Below are positions 25,644 to 34,463 of a stretch of DNA of 64,000 bases, in pieces. The DNA comes from JAFGRU01 sp016934985 (lineage in GTDB: Bacteria > Desulfobacterota > Desulfuromonadia > Desulfuromonadales > JAAYDE01): assembly GCA_963665045.2 (NCBI GenBank), contig CAXXJQ010000009.1, forward strand, positions 248,001 through 312,000. Direction: 5' to 3'. The notes under the pieces are model-generated. The model did not search any database, had not been told where the DNA came from, and saw nothing but the letters and a program-made list of their open reading frames with translations. Within the stretch, counting starts at the first letter, position 1. Each line of letters begins with the position of its first letter. Position numbers and translations under genes: made by a program.

Positions 25644-27611
25644 TTACTTGGGCTTTTGCAAAACGATCTGGGCCACATCTATGATCTGCGCGGCAAATCC
25701 GGCCTGGCAATAAGCGAAGTAGTACTCCCATTTACGCAGAAAAGCTTCGTCATAACCCAGGTCCAGGACCCTTGCACGCCGGTCCAGGAATCGCCGGCGC
25801 CAGTTATCGATGGTCCTTGCGTAATTAGCCCCGAATTGCTCCAACTCCGTAAGGTTCAAGGCAGATGTACCCGCCAGTGCTTTCGACATGGCCCCGATAG
25901 ATGGCAGGTGGCCGCCGGGAAAAATATGTTTACGAATCCAGTCGCAACTGAAACGGTAAGCATTGTATTTACGGTCCGGGATAGTGATGGCCTGGATGAC
26001 CACGCGCCCACCCGGCTCCAGAGCCTTTTCGCAGGCCAGAAAGAAGGGTTTCAAGCCCGCGTGGCCGACGGCCTCGATCATCTCGATGGACACGATTTTC
26101 GAGTAGCATCCTTCGATATGGCGGTAATCGCAGAGCTGGATGTCTATGCGATCCTCCAGGCCGGCATCAACGATCCGTTGCCGGGCCAATTGCAGTTGTT
26201 CCTTCGACACGGTAATCCCTGTCACCCGGCAGCCGGTCCGACGCGCGGCTTCAATGGCGAAACTTCCCCAACCACAGCCGATTTCTAGAACATGGTCTTG
26301 GTCGGTGATCCCGGCTTTTTCGATGATCCTCCCAAGCTTGTTGAGCTGTGCCTCCTCAAGGGTATCCTCCTCATTTTTGAAAAGGGCGCAGGAGTAGGTC
26401 AGAGTCGGGTCGAGAAAAGTGGCGAAGAAATCATTGCTGAGGTCGTAATGTTCCCGGATATTTCGGGAACTCCCTTTTTTCGTGTTTGGGCGGCGCAGAT
26501 GGTGAAAAAAATTGACCAGGCGCCCAATAACCGAGGTGGCAATGCTGCGGTCGTTCATGACCGTTTCATTGGCCGCCAGAAGGGTCAATAAGCCGGTAAG
26601 GTCGGAAGTCTTCCAGTCTCCATCGGTGTAGGCCTCGCCGAAACCGATGTCGCCGGACAGCATGACGCGGCGAAAGAAACGATGCTCTTTTATCGATATT
26701 TGTATGGAAGGGTCGGTCGCCGGTTGCCCGAATTCGTGTTCTTCGGCATCCGGTGTGATCATTTTCAAGCTCCCCTGAGGCAGACGGGCAAAAAACTTTA
26801 AAATTAAGCTCTTGCCTATCCGATCGAAGAGACCGGGAGGGACAGGCCGAATCGTCATGCTGCTGTTGGGAATGGGCCTGGTAAACACCGGAAGTTTTTT
26901 CTGCCAGTAAAGCCTGGCCGCCTGCCAGAGAATCCTGAGCATGGTCAAACCGGCGGCGAGCGGGTGTGATACGAGAGTCCCAGAAAGGTTGCCCGGGGTC
27001 AGGGTTCTGGCCTCCCCCTGGATACGGGCCACGAAAGAGAGTTGGTCATCGATATGATAGCGGATGATATTGTCGATTTTTTCAGCCGGTGGCATCAGCA
27101 GAAATTCATAATGACCCCGGCGCGGAAAAAACGGTGACACGTGGAATTGCTTGTCGGCGGTAAACTTCATTTTGCCATCGGGGGCCTCTGCTTCTTCACC
27201 TTTCAGCAGGTAAAGGTGCATCTCCCCGAAGGTGTTGTTGACCTGAATCAGAACACAGACCAGGCGGCCATGAGTATCTTGGCAGTAAAAAAAGCTGATA
27301 GGATTGAAAACGTAGTTGAAATAGCGTGCGGATGTCACCAGGGTGACCCCACCCAGGGGTGTGTCCACGCCGGCATTTTTCAGGATGGTTTCGAGTTTTT
27401 CACGAATGGGCTTATCGCCGGGGATCAGGTAGTCCTTGTCGTGAATGGCCACCGGCCGCAGCCGGTTGTAACCGAACAATGGATTATGAGCCGCCAACTC
27501 CGCGAGCTCGTCAAGCTCAAAAGCATAAAAATAGAGCGGATAGCGGAAATTGTGTTTTACCGGCGCCAGCCGGGCATGGGTTATTTCGCCGATATAAATC
27601 TTGGAATTCAT
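25644..27611 (-). CDS. DUF1365 - cyclopropane-fatty-acid synthase fusion protein
   Basis: A 655-residue fusion. Residues 1 to about 245 are a DUF1365 domain (KIYIGEITHARLAPVKHNFRYPLY, ARYFNYVFNPISFFYC, FHVSPFFPRRGHYEF). About 265-655 is a SAM-dependent CFA synthase with REHYDLSNDFF, the SAM loop VLEIGCGWGSFAIEAARRTG and SIEMIEAVGH, plus YFAYCQAGF near the end. CFA enzymes methylate double bonds of membrane phospholipids; DUF1365 has no proven reaction. In other bacteria the two are usually adjacent separate genes, so the fusion supports a joint action. It overlaps the COG2907 gene by four bases. Confidence 0.92.
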   Translation of the reverse strand: MNSKIYIGEITHARLAPVKHNFRYPLYFYAFELDELAELAAHNPLFGYNRLRPVAIHDKDYLIPGDKPIREKLETILKNAGVDTPLGGVTLVTSARYFNYVFNPISFFYCQDTHGRLVCVLIQVNNTFGEMHLYLLKGEEAEAPDGKMKFTADKQFHVSPFFPRRGHYEFLLMPPAEKIDNIIRYHIDDQLSFVARIQGEARTLTPGNLSGTLVSHPLAAGLTMLRILWQAARLYWQKKLPVFTRPIPNSSMTIRPVPPGLFDRIGKSLILKFFARLPQGSLKMITPDAEEHEFGQPATDPSIQISIKEHRFFRRVMLSGDIGFGEAYTDGDWKTSDLTGLLTLLAANETVMNDRSIATSVIGRLVNFFHHLRRPNTKKGSSRNIREHYDLSNDFFATFLDPTLTYSCALFKNEEDTLEEAQLNKLGRIIEKAGITDQDHVLEIGCGWGSFAIEAARRTGCRVTGITVSKEQLQLARQRIVDAGLEDRIDIQLCDYRHIEGCYSKIVSIEMIEAVGHAGLKPFFLACEKALEPGGRVVIQAITIPDRKYNAYRFSCDWIRKHIFPGGHLPSIGAMSKALAGTSALNLTELEQFGANYARTIDNWRRRFLDRRARVLDLGYDEAFLRKWEYYFAYCQAGFAAQIIDVAQIVLQKPK

Positions 27612-28897
27612 AGGTCTATCCCGAAAGATTTCCCCACAGCCACAGCCGATCTGACGGCATCTTCGTGAAAACCGTGGCCGAAATAACTACCACAGAAAAA
27701 GGTTCTGTGCTGACCATTGAGTTGCGGCAGTAGAGCCTGGGTCGCCATCGATTCGAACGTGTAAAGCGGGTGATAATAATTCATCTCCGCTATGACAGTT
27801 TCCTGGCGGAAAGGTTGTTCCCGGTTGAGGGTGACACAGTAATCCTGATGAGCCGAAAAACCCTGCAACCGGTTCATATAATAGGTTACAAAAACCGGAC
27901 GCTCCAAGACGGTGTCGGCCTCACGGGTGAAATTCCAGGCTGCGCGGGCCGGTTTTTGCCCCGGCAAAAGGGTGGAATCGGTATGCAGGACCGTGCGGTT
28001 GATCTGATAGCGCCAGGGTGACAGCAAGCGTTGTTCAATTTCACTGGGGTCTTTCAGCAGACGCAGGGCTTCGTCGGCATGGGTGGCGATTATCACCTGG
28101 TCAAATGAAAGCGTCGCGCCCGAAGCCAGGGTAACCTGGACACCCTCGGGTTCACGGACCACCCCGTTTATGGTGGAGCAAAGCTGCAACGTTCCTTTGA
28201 AATTTCGGGTAAAAACCTTGACATAGGAGTGACTGCCGCCGACCACGGTCCGCCACTGCGGACGGTTGCGAAACGACAGCAACCCGTGATTTCTGAAAAA
28301 ACGCAGAAACGGTTCCGCCGGAAACCCCGCGACCTTACGGGTGGGGGTTGACCAGATGGCCGCGGCCATGGGCACAAGATAGTTGTCGACCATGAAGGAG
28401 GAAAACCGGCCTCGTTCCAGGTATTGGGCCAGGGAACATTGCGGAATCTCCCCCCTGTCCAGGTCCTGTCTCGCCTTTTTACTGAAGCGGGCAATCTCAA
28501 GCAGAAAACGCAGGAACCGGGGACTTACCAGATTACACCTCTGTATGAACAGCCCGTTGAGATCAGTTCCCGCGTACGTCAATCCGGTCTGCAAACATTG
28601 GAAGCCGAAGGACATCTCGGAGAGTCGGGTGGCAACCCCAAGCTGCTGAAGAAATTTCTGAAAAAGGGGGTAGGTCGCATCATTCAGGACAATGAAGCCG
28701 GTGTCGACGGCAAGGCCGGCGTCGGGGCCGTCCGCAATTTCGATGGTGTGGGTGTGTCCTCCGAGATAGTCGTTCTTGTCGAAAAGGGTGACATTATGTT
28801 TCTTCTCCAGCAGATAAGCGGCAACGATGCCTGCAACCCCACCGCCAATCACCCCGATATTCTGGCGTCTTTCAATACCCTCAATTTTTTCAGTCAT
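27608..28897 (-). CDS. COG2907 FAD-dependent oxidoreductase
   Basis: A 429-residue flavoprotein of the amine-oxidase/desaturase type. The FAD dinucleotide fold is near the N-terminus (IGVIGGGVAGIVAAYLLEKKH), followed by DKNDYLGGHTHTIE and GFIVLNDATYPLF, with VIIATHADEAL in the second half and the C-terminal FCGSYFGHGFHEDAVRSA. Homologues sit beside CFA and DUF1365 genes, and this group has been linked to singlet-oxygen response and modified fatty acids. A role as a fatty-acid desaturase or oxidase is inferred. It overlaps the DUF1295 gene by eight bases. Confidence 0.9.
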   Translation of the reverse strand: MTEKIEGIERRQNIGVIGGGVAGIVAAYLLEKKHNVTLFDKNDYLGGHTHTIEIADGPDAGLAVDTGFIVLNDATYPLFQKFLQQLGVATRLSEMSFGFQCLQTGLTYAGTDLNGLFIQRCNLVSPRFLRFLLEIARFSKKARQDLDRGEIPQCSLAQYLERGRFSSFMVDNYLVPMAAAIWSTPTRKVAGFPAEPFLRFFRNHGLLSFRNRPQWRTVVGGSHSYVKVFTRNFKGTLQLCSTINGVVREPEGVQVTLASGATLSFDQVIIATHADEALRLLKDPSEIEQRLLSPWRYQINRTVLHTDSTLLPGQKPARAAWNFTREADTVLERPVFVTYYMNRLQGFSAHQDYCVTLNREQPFRQETVIAEMNYYHPLYTFESMATQALLPQLNGQHRTFFCGSYFGHGFHEDAVRSAVAVGKSFGIDL

Positions 28898-29672
28898 TTA
28901 CCTGCCCTGTTTTTGGAAACCATGGGAAAAATGCATTTGTCCGTGCCTTGTAGGACGCGAATTCGGCATTTCCTTTATATTTTTCTTCCAGCATCGGTAT
29001 CCCGGAGACTTTCAGCAGGAGAAAGTCGATCAGTACCGGGCTGACAATGGTTGTCACGCCATAGGGAGTACCAAGAGCGATCAGAAACATTCCCCACCAG
29101 AGGGTGGCTTCACCGAAGTAATTGGGGTGGCGGGTAAACCTCCAGAGCCCGCTCTGGATGATGTGTCCCCTGTTTTCAGGGTTTTTCTTGAACTGCATCA
29201 GCTGCCAGTCACCGACGGCTTCGAAAGCAAAGCCGAAAAGCCAGATCAGAACGCCGGCAAGGTCGAGCAGACCTAGCCCCCGGCCGGGATTGTTGATGAC
29301 CAGCAGAATCGGCAGGGCCACGATAAAAATCACCGCCCCCTGGAGCATGAAAATTTGCAGAAAACTGCGCCAGACAAAGGTCCCGCCCCATTCTTCACGC
29401 CATTGACGGTAGCGAAAATCCTCGCCTTTTCCCGCTTTTCGAGCAAAGATGTGAGCTGCGAGGCGAATACCCCAAACGGTCACCAACACCATTACGAGAA
29501 TCTGCCGGGGATTGCCACTGGGGCTGCTGAGAAAGGCGGCCCCGCTTGCCAGAACAAAAGCCAGGCCGTAAGCAACATCGACGATGCTGTTGTCTTCGAG
29601 AAATAAGGCCAACAAAAAGACCATGGTCATGAATAGCAGCAAAACAATGACTGCAAACAAAAAAACATTCAT
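28890..29672 (-). CDS. DUF1295 steroid-5-alpha-reductase-like membrane protein
   Basis: A 260-residue membrane protein with six or seven hydrophobic segments. The C-terminal FTRHPNYFGEATLWWGMFL motif is the NADPH-binding signature of the DUF1295 / steroid 5-alpha-reductase / isoprenylcysteine methyltransferase-like fold. It is the first gene of the four-gene operon with COG2907, DUF1365-CFA and DUF2878. A lipid reductase or methyltransferase role is likely, but the substrate is unknown. Confidence 0.87.
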   Translation of the reverse strand: MNVFLFAVIVLLLFMTMVFLLALFLEDNSIVDVAYGLAFVLASGAAFLSSPSGNPRQILVMVLVTVWGIRLAAHIFARKAGKGEDFRYRQWREEWGGTFVWRSFLQIFMLQGAVIFIVALPILLVINNPGRGLGLLDLAGVLIWLFGFAFEAVGDWQLMQFKKNPENRGHIIQSGLWRFTRHPNYFGEATLWWGMFLIALGTPYGVTTIVSPVLIDFLLLKVSGIPMLEEKYKGNAEFASYKARTNAFFPWFPKTGQVND

Positions 29673-29851
29673 TCCGTCGCCCTAATATTTCATTACAAAA
29701 AAACTGGCATGTTATAAAAAAGTTTAACCACTTACATCTAATTTTCAATAACCCGAATTTCTAAACATTCCAAGTCCAAAGCCCGGAGGTCATTTTCAAA
29801 AGAAGACGAACCGACCCAGAAAACCATCCGCGGAAACTGGTTCCCGTTGCT

Positions 29852-30265
29852 CTAACCGCTGCTGAAATCTTTCAGGAGACAGGGGCCGGTTCCTCTAAAA
29901 ACGCCTCCGCCATATCCTGAAAGCGCCGGACCAAGCTGTAGCGTTCGACCTTTATTCGGAAAACCAGACAGCCGGGGGAGAAGAGAAAATCTTTGCGGAA
30001 GCGATGCTTGGTGGGATAAATATTCTTGTTTTCGGCGTTCCGCAGCCGGGATTTCCTCGGCCGTTCCAATGACCGTCAGTGCTTCCGGCTGATTGGATCG
30101 ATTGTCCAGAAACAGGCACACTTGCGGGTCGTTTTGAATATTGGCCCCCAGGGGTAGGCAGGGATGGCCTCCGGATCTGGTCGCAAGGACGGCAAGAGGC
30201 TGATTTTTCAGCAATAAACCGATTTCCTCAAGCGGTTTTTCCTTTATCTCCTCTCCCAGGCGCAA
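29852..30265 (-). pseudogene. Decayed PNPOx-like gene, paralogue of 37368-37847
   Basis: A dead relative of the intact gene at 37368-37847. Three lesions can be read. The original start ATG is ATA at the position matching GAGATGAAGGAA of the intact copy. About 25 residues in the middle (the segment VAFAETEDLRKVLFATHAKT of the paralogue) are deleted. A frameshift lies near 30015, after which SPGCLVFRIKVERYSLVRRF continues in another frame. A TTG would give a residual open frame from 30265, but it is unlikely to be used. It lies directly behind the intact PNPOx gene at 30266-30670. Confidence 0.8.
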
Positions 30266-30670
30266 TCATTTAATCAACTCGATGTCGGGGCTTCCGTTAC
30301 CGATAAGATCGAGTGTTTTTATAACTTTAAAATAAACCAGGTACTTGGGCCCCCTGGCTTCGTCCTCCTCCGGACTCAAACAGTGGCGGGTCATCTTGCC
30401 GATAAGTTCTTCATCCTGGGTTTCCTTGAGTCTTTTGAGGAAAAGTCGAATGCCTTTGTAATGGTCTCCTTTTTCCCAAAACAGATAAGCTGCATGGGGG
30501 TTTTCTTTAAGATTATGATGAGTCAGACGGTCCCTCATAATAAATGCGATGGACCCGTCGTCCATAACATGGGGCCGCGCATAGATCGCCGCATCCACCT
30601 TGCCGTGACCATCCGCTGTCGACAGAACCCCAATTCCACTGTTTATTTCAAAATATTCTTTCAAGCGCAT
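30266..30670 (-). CDS. Pyridoxamine 5'-phosphate oxidase-fold protein
   Basis: A 134-residue split-barrel (PNPOx/FMN-binding) protein: EYFEINSGIGVLSTADGHGKVDAAIYARP, then IAFIMRDRLTHHNLKENPHAAYLFWEKG. These small proteins bind FMN, F420 or haem and act as reductases or stress proteins. The substrate is not evident. It lies on the same strand as the DUF1295 operon but is separated from it by the pseudogene. Upstream are about 280 bases shared with the divergent SOUL gene. Confidence 0.8.
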   Translation of the reverse strand: MRLKEYFEINSGIGVLSTADGHGKVDAAIYARPHVMDDGSIAFIMRDRLTHHNLKENPHAAYLFWEKGDHYKGIRLFLKRLKETQDEELIGKMTRHCLSPEEDEARGPKYLVYFKVIKTLDLIGNGSPDIELIK

Positions 30671-30953
30671 AACCAGCTCCTGAGATTTTGTGAGTGCACT
30701 CTAAGCTTAGCTGAAAAATAATGATCCACAATCAAATGCTGGGGTTTGCTGATTTTTTTGACTCGGCCTCCGGTTTAAAAAAGAATTAGGCCAGGAAGAA
30801 TTTTTATAGGAAGCGTCTGACTAGCAAGAGGAGGACGAATTGGCCTGAGTTGGGACCGAGAAAAGTTTCAACTGCCGACAGTAAAAAATCTCGCCTTTTA
30901 TGATTCGCACACCCTCATAGGGAAGCTATACTAAAAAAAAAGGAGTTGTGGTT

Positions 30954-31589
30954 ATGAAACTGGTCTTTTTTATTATCGCTGCTATTTTGGGAATCATTCT
31001 CCTGTGGATGGGGCTGAGTGTTCTGACAGATCGGGGCGTCAAGGAACCTTCCTACGTTCTGGAGCGAGCGATGGATGGTTACGAGGTTCGGCGTTACGAT
31101 TCCTACCTTGTGGCGGAGGTAGAAATCCCTCCAGGCACTGAAGATCCGATGGGTGTCGGCTTCCGTATGCTGTTCAAGTATATCGACGGAGCGAACAAGG
31201 GAAGCCGGAAGATAGATATGACGGCCCCGGTTTTGAGGCAGGAGCCGGCAGCTGAGAAAATCTCCATGACCAAGCCGGTTTTCGGTCGAAAAGAAGAGGG
31301 GAACACGAAAGTAAGTTTTGTGCTCCCCGCTGACTACAACCTCCAAACAGCGCCGTTGCCCGAGAACAAAGAGATCATAATCCGAAAAGCCCCTGCCAGA
31401 CGGATGGCTGTCCTGCGCTTCTCGGGCTATGCAAATGACGCTCTGATGGAAAAAAAGCGCCGACAACTGGCTTCTCTGCTGAGCCGCGACGGCCTTAGGC
31501 CGGTAGGCTCATTTCTGATGGCCTACTATAATCCACCCTGGACGCCGCCTTTTATGCGGCGCAACGAGGTGATGATCGAAATCGAATAA
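30954..31589 (+). CDS. SOUL-family haem-binding protein
   Basis: A 211-residue protein with an N-terminal membrane anchor or signal segment (FFIIAAILGIILLWMG). A SOUL/HBP domain follows: YEVRRYDSYLVAEVEI, FRMLFKYIDGANKGSRKIDMTAPVLRQ, KISMTKPVF, VSFVLPADY, and the C-terminal YNPPWTPPFMRRNEVMIEI. SOUL proteins bind haem or porphyrin and could protect against light-driven porphyrin damage, which suits the photolyase and lipid genes around it. The start is ATG 30954, with AGGAG eight bases upstream, not the GTG two codons earlier. Confidence 0.9.
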   Translation: MKLVFFIIAAILGIILLWMGLSVLTDRGVKEPSYVLERAMDGYEVRRYDSYLVAEVEIPPGTEDPMGVGFRMLFKYIDGANKGSRKIDMTAPVLRQEPAAEKISMTKPVFGRKEEGNTKVSFVLPADYNLQTAPLPENKEIIIRKAPARRMAVLRFSGYANDALMEKKRRQLASLLSRDGLRPVGSFLMAYYNPPWTPPFMRRNEVMIEIE

Positions 31590-31631
31590 GGTCGCCTTCG
31601 ATAAAAGAAACCATTTTGTTTTCAGACAGGA

Positions 31632-32252
31632 TCAATCCGGTTCAATGGTCCCTGCAACCGTCAACTCTCCTGCCGGGGAGCGGTGAACAATCACAAGTTC
31701 GCCGGATCGGGGATAGATGCTGGTCAAAGCAGTGATGTTGACCTGATGGGTAACCAGCACGAACGGCTGATCGAAGTTTTGTTCGTTAAGCCAGCTTTTA
31801 AGCGCTTGAGTTTGTGGCTGGCGACGTTCGAAAACTCTGAAAAAGGAGTTCAGGGCGGAAAGCTTCTGAACCGGGCCGAGGCCAAGCAACTCCGCCGTTT
31901 CGATACAGCGGCACCATTGACTGGAAAAAACCCGCGCCCGGTGAATTCCGTTGGCCCGGAAACGCCGACCTATTTCCCGGGCCTGTTCGCGGCCTTCCTC
32001 GGAAAGATTTCTTTGTGTCGAACATTTTCCCAGTTCGAACCAGGCAGGATCGCCCGTCCCGGGCGCGATGGCGTGCCGCAGCAAAGCGAAGTGCCCGCCT
32101 TCCCTTAAACCATTCCAAAGTTTCGATTCACTTTTCGAGTAATCCGCCAAAGCAATAAAAACTGGAAAGAAGCACAAAAGCAGAAGGAACCGCCCGACCC
32201 GCTTCCCCCGTAGACACAAGGTCCCTCTCGCAAGGTTTATCCTCTCAACCAT
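31632..32252 (-). CDS. Secreted histidine phosphatase superfamily protein
   Basis: A 206-residue protein with a signal peptide (FLLLLCFFPVFIALA) and then a phosphoglycerate-mutase-like histidine phosphatase domain. The catalytic LLRHAIAPGTG is present, with LSEEGREQAREIGRRF, the VFSSQWCRCIETAELL second-site stretch and LVTHQVNITAL carrying the second catalytic His. The start is ATG 32252 because GAGGAGG is eight bases upstream; an ATG two codons earlier lies too close to it. The likely place of action is the periplasm; the substrate is unknown. It converges on the SOUL gene. Confidence 0.82.
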   Translation of the reverse strand: MVERINLARGTLCLRGKRVGRFLLLLCFFPVFIALADYSKSESKLWNGLREGGHFALLRHAIAPGTGDPAWFELGKCSTQRNLSEEGREQAREIGRRFRANGIHRARVFSSQWCRCIETAELLGLGPVQKLSALNSFFRVFERRQPQTQALKSWLNEQNFDQPFVLVTHQVNITALTSIYPRSGELVIVHRSPAGELTVAGTIEPD

Positions 32253-32542
32253 TTCCATATCCTCCTCAATGGGGCTACTACTCTCTAACCACTTCATTGA
32301 AAGCTGTTTCCCCGGCTTGCTTTCCTCCCCACAGGGCAACCCCTATGCTCATCCCTGCGCTCATCAGAAAGATGTTCTTAATGATTTACCGGCCATTCAT
32401 GATACTATTCCAATGATGATCTGGATTTTTTGACCCCGTAAAAAGTATAGATCCATGAATTGGAGAAACAAGGTTAAGCCTCTTTACCCCCTTCGCCAGT
32501 ACCGGATGGAGGGCTTAAAACCCAGGGAGCTTCCAAAAGACC

Positions 32543-33982
32543 ATGGTGCCGTCCAAAAAAAACTCGAGCGCCCCCGTCATCGTCTGGTTCCGTCAGGATT
32601 TACGCTTAAGGGACAATCCTGCGTTCCTGGCCGCCCACGAGTCGGGCAGACCCATTTTACCTCTCTATATCCTTGATGACGACAGGAGTGGTGAATGGAA
32701 AATGGGGGCCGCCAGCCGCTGGTGGCTGCATTGCAGCCTGAAGGCCCTCAACGAGGTTTTAAACGGAAATCTCTGTTTCGCCAGGGGAGATTCCCAGGCA
32801 GTGCTCATGAAGCAGGCCAGAGACAGCGGTGCCGATGCCGTCTACTGGAATCGCTGTTACGAACCCTGGCGCATTGCCTGTGACACCGCCATAAAAAAAG
32901 AGCTGGATTCCATGGGCCTCAAGGCTAAAAGTTTTAATGCTTCAGTGCTTTTCGAACCGCCGACAACGCTAAAAAAAGATGGCACGCCGTACAAGGTTTT
33001 CACACCCTTTTACCAGAAAGGCTGCCTGGGGAAAGGGACCGCACTTCTACGCCCGGAATTTGACCCGAAAAATCCGTCTTTGCTCGGAAAAAAGGGTTTA
33101 TCGCTGAACGATTTGCAGCTTCTGCCGGACATCTCCTGGCATAAAAAAATGGAGCAATACTGGCAACCGGGTGAAACAGGAGCCCATAAACGTTTCGAAG
33201 AGTTCCTCGATAACGGCCTGAAGGACTACAAGGAAGGAAGAAATTACCCTGCCCGCAGCAACGTCTCGCGCCTTTCGCCTCATCTTCATTTCGGAGAAAT
33301 CTCGCCGCGACAGGTTTGGCAGGACATCTGCGCCCGGATGATTGCCGACCGCTGCGAAAGAGACGGTGAGCATTTTCTCAGTGAACTCGGCTGGCGGGAA
33401 TTTTCCTACAATCTTCTTTATCATTTCCCTGAGCTTCCGCGGATCAACCTGCAGAAAAAATTCGACAGATTTCCCTGGCGAAATGACATCGATGCTCTAA
33501 AGGCCTGGCAGAGAGGGCAGACGGGCTATCCTATCGTTGATGCCGGGATGCGGGAGCTCTGGGGAACGGGGTATATGCACAACCGGGTACGCATGATCGT
33601 GGGGTCATTCCTGGTCAAAAATCTTCTGCTGCACTGGCATCATGGCGAAGATTGGTTCTGGGATACGCTGGTGGATGCCGATCTGGCCAACAACAGTGCC
33701 GGCTGGCAGTGGATTGCCGGTTGCGGCGCCGATGCAGCCCCCTATTTCAGGATATTCAATCCGGTAACCCAGGGCCGGAAGTTCGATTCACAGGGTATTT
33801 ACGTACGGCGTTACGTGCCGGAAATTTCACAACTTCCGGATAAATACCTGCACAGCCCCTGGGAGGCTCCCCAAGAAGTACTGACGCAGGCCGGCGTCAG
33901 ACTTGGAGAGAATTATCCCGCCCCGATTGTCGACCTGAAGCAGTCCCGGGAACGGGCCCTGGCGGCCTTCAAGTACCTTTAA
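32543..33982 (+). CDS. phrB: Deoxyribodipyrimidine photolyase
   Basis: A 479-residue cryptochrome/photolyase that repairs cyclobutane pyrimidine dimers with light. The N-terminal antenna domain begins PVIVWFRQDLRLRDNPAF. The FAD-binding C-terminal domain shows ARSNVSRLSPHLHFGEISPRQVW, LGWREFSYNLLYHFP, GYPIVDAGMRELWGTGYMHNRVRMIVGSFLVKNLL, and WFWDTLVDADLANNSAGWQWIAGCGADAAPYFRIFNP, which is diagnostic of class I enzymes. It is complete. Its presence in a presumed anaerobe-rich lineage, beside lipid-modification and SOUL genes, fits a photo-oxidative stress locus. Confidence 0.95.
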   Translation: MVPSKKNSSAPVIVWFRQDLRLRDNPAFLAAHESGRPILPLYILDDDRSGEWKMGAASRWWLHCSLKALNEVLNGNLCFARGDSQAVLMKQARDSGADAVYWNRCYEPWRIACDTAIKKELDSMGLKAKSFNASVLFEPPTTLKKDGTPYKVFTPFYQKGCLGKGTALLRPEFDPKNPSLLGKKGLSLNDLQLLPDISWHKKMEQYWQPGETGAHKRFEEFLDNGLKDYKEGRNYPARSNVSRLSPHLHFGEISPRQVWQDICARMIADRCERDGEHFLSELGWREFSYNLLYHFPELPRINLQKKFDRFPWRNDIDALKAWQRGQTGYPIVDAGMRELWGTGYMHNRVRMIVGSFLVKNLLLHWHHGEDWFWDTLVDADLANNSAGWQWIAGCGADAAPYFRIFNPVTQGRKFDSQGIYVRRYVPEISQLPDKYLHSPWEAPQEVLTQAGVRLGENYPAPIVDLKQSRERALAAFKYL

Positions 33983-34004
33983 ACAGCGTAACCGTTCAGC
34001 ACCA

Positions 34005-34060
34005 GGATTCGTGTCGCCCATGGAAAGGGCATCTCTCGCCAGGATGGCGATAATGGCCTG
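34005..34060 (+). repeat. Dispersed repeat R2, partial copy
   Basis: Contains GTGTCGCCCATGGAAAGGGC followed by an ATCT...CCAGGATGGCGATAA variant of the R2 core. It begins about 20 bases after the photolyase stop, in a 481-base gap that otherwise holds an R3 element and no gene. Confidence 0.55.
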
Positions 34061-34140
34061 TGGCTCATAGCTCATAGGTCGTGGTTAAAAATAGAGACCG
34101 AAGGCTGTTGGGAACAGCAGGTAATCAGGCTGAAAACTAA

Positions 34141-34305
34141 TACCTGAATCCGTGAGTTATGAACGGACAATAGCGCAAGTCATTGACCTGCCTAAGCACT
34201 CCAAAAATCACCGATGAACCTATGGGTGCACCTCGGATTTTTGAAATACTTTTACAGGCCAAGCACTTACACTCTTTTTCCGCCCCTAACCCACGGAACC
34301 AGGTA
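34141..34305. repeat. Dispersed repeat R3, copy with terminal inverted repeats (MITE-like)
   Basis: A 165-base element. Its left end TACCTGAATCCGTGAGTTA and the reverse complement of its right end, TACCTGGTTCCGTGGGTTA, agree at 16 of 19 positions. The inside matches 54972-55300 in inverted orientation (for example the GTGTAAGTGCTTGGCCTG stretch). No protein is encoded. It is probably a non-autonomous mobile element. Confidence 0.7.
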
Positions 34306-34463
34306 ATAGGTAAACTCAAATACCTCTTTCTTCGTTCTTTGCCCTCAGTTTTTCCTTCAGTCTAAAGGCCTTCAGCCTTCGGACTAAATACCCTCACGTT
34401 AGAAAAATGGCAGGCGACTTGTCTACAACAAACCAAACAAGTGGTTCACATTAGTAAAACCGC

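Noticed and set aside
34356..34386. Hairpin near AGTCTAAAGGCC as a terminator
   Set aside because: Weak stem with bulges and no T run on either strand.
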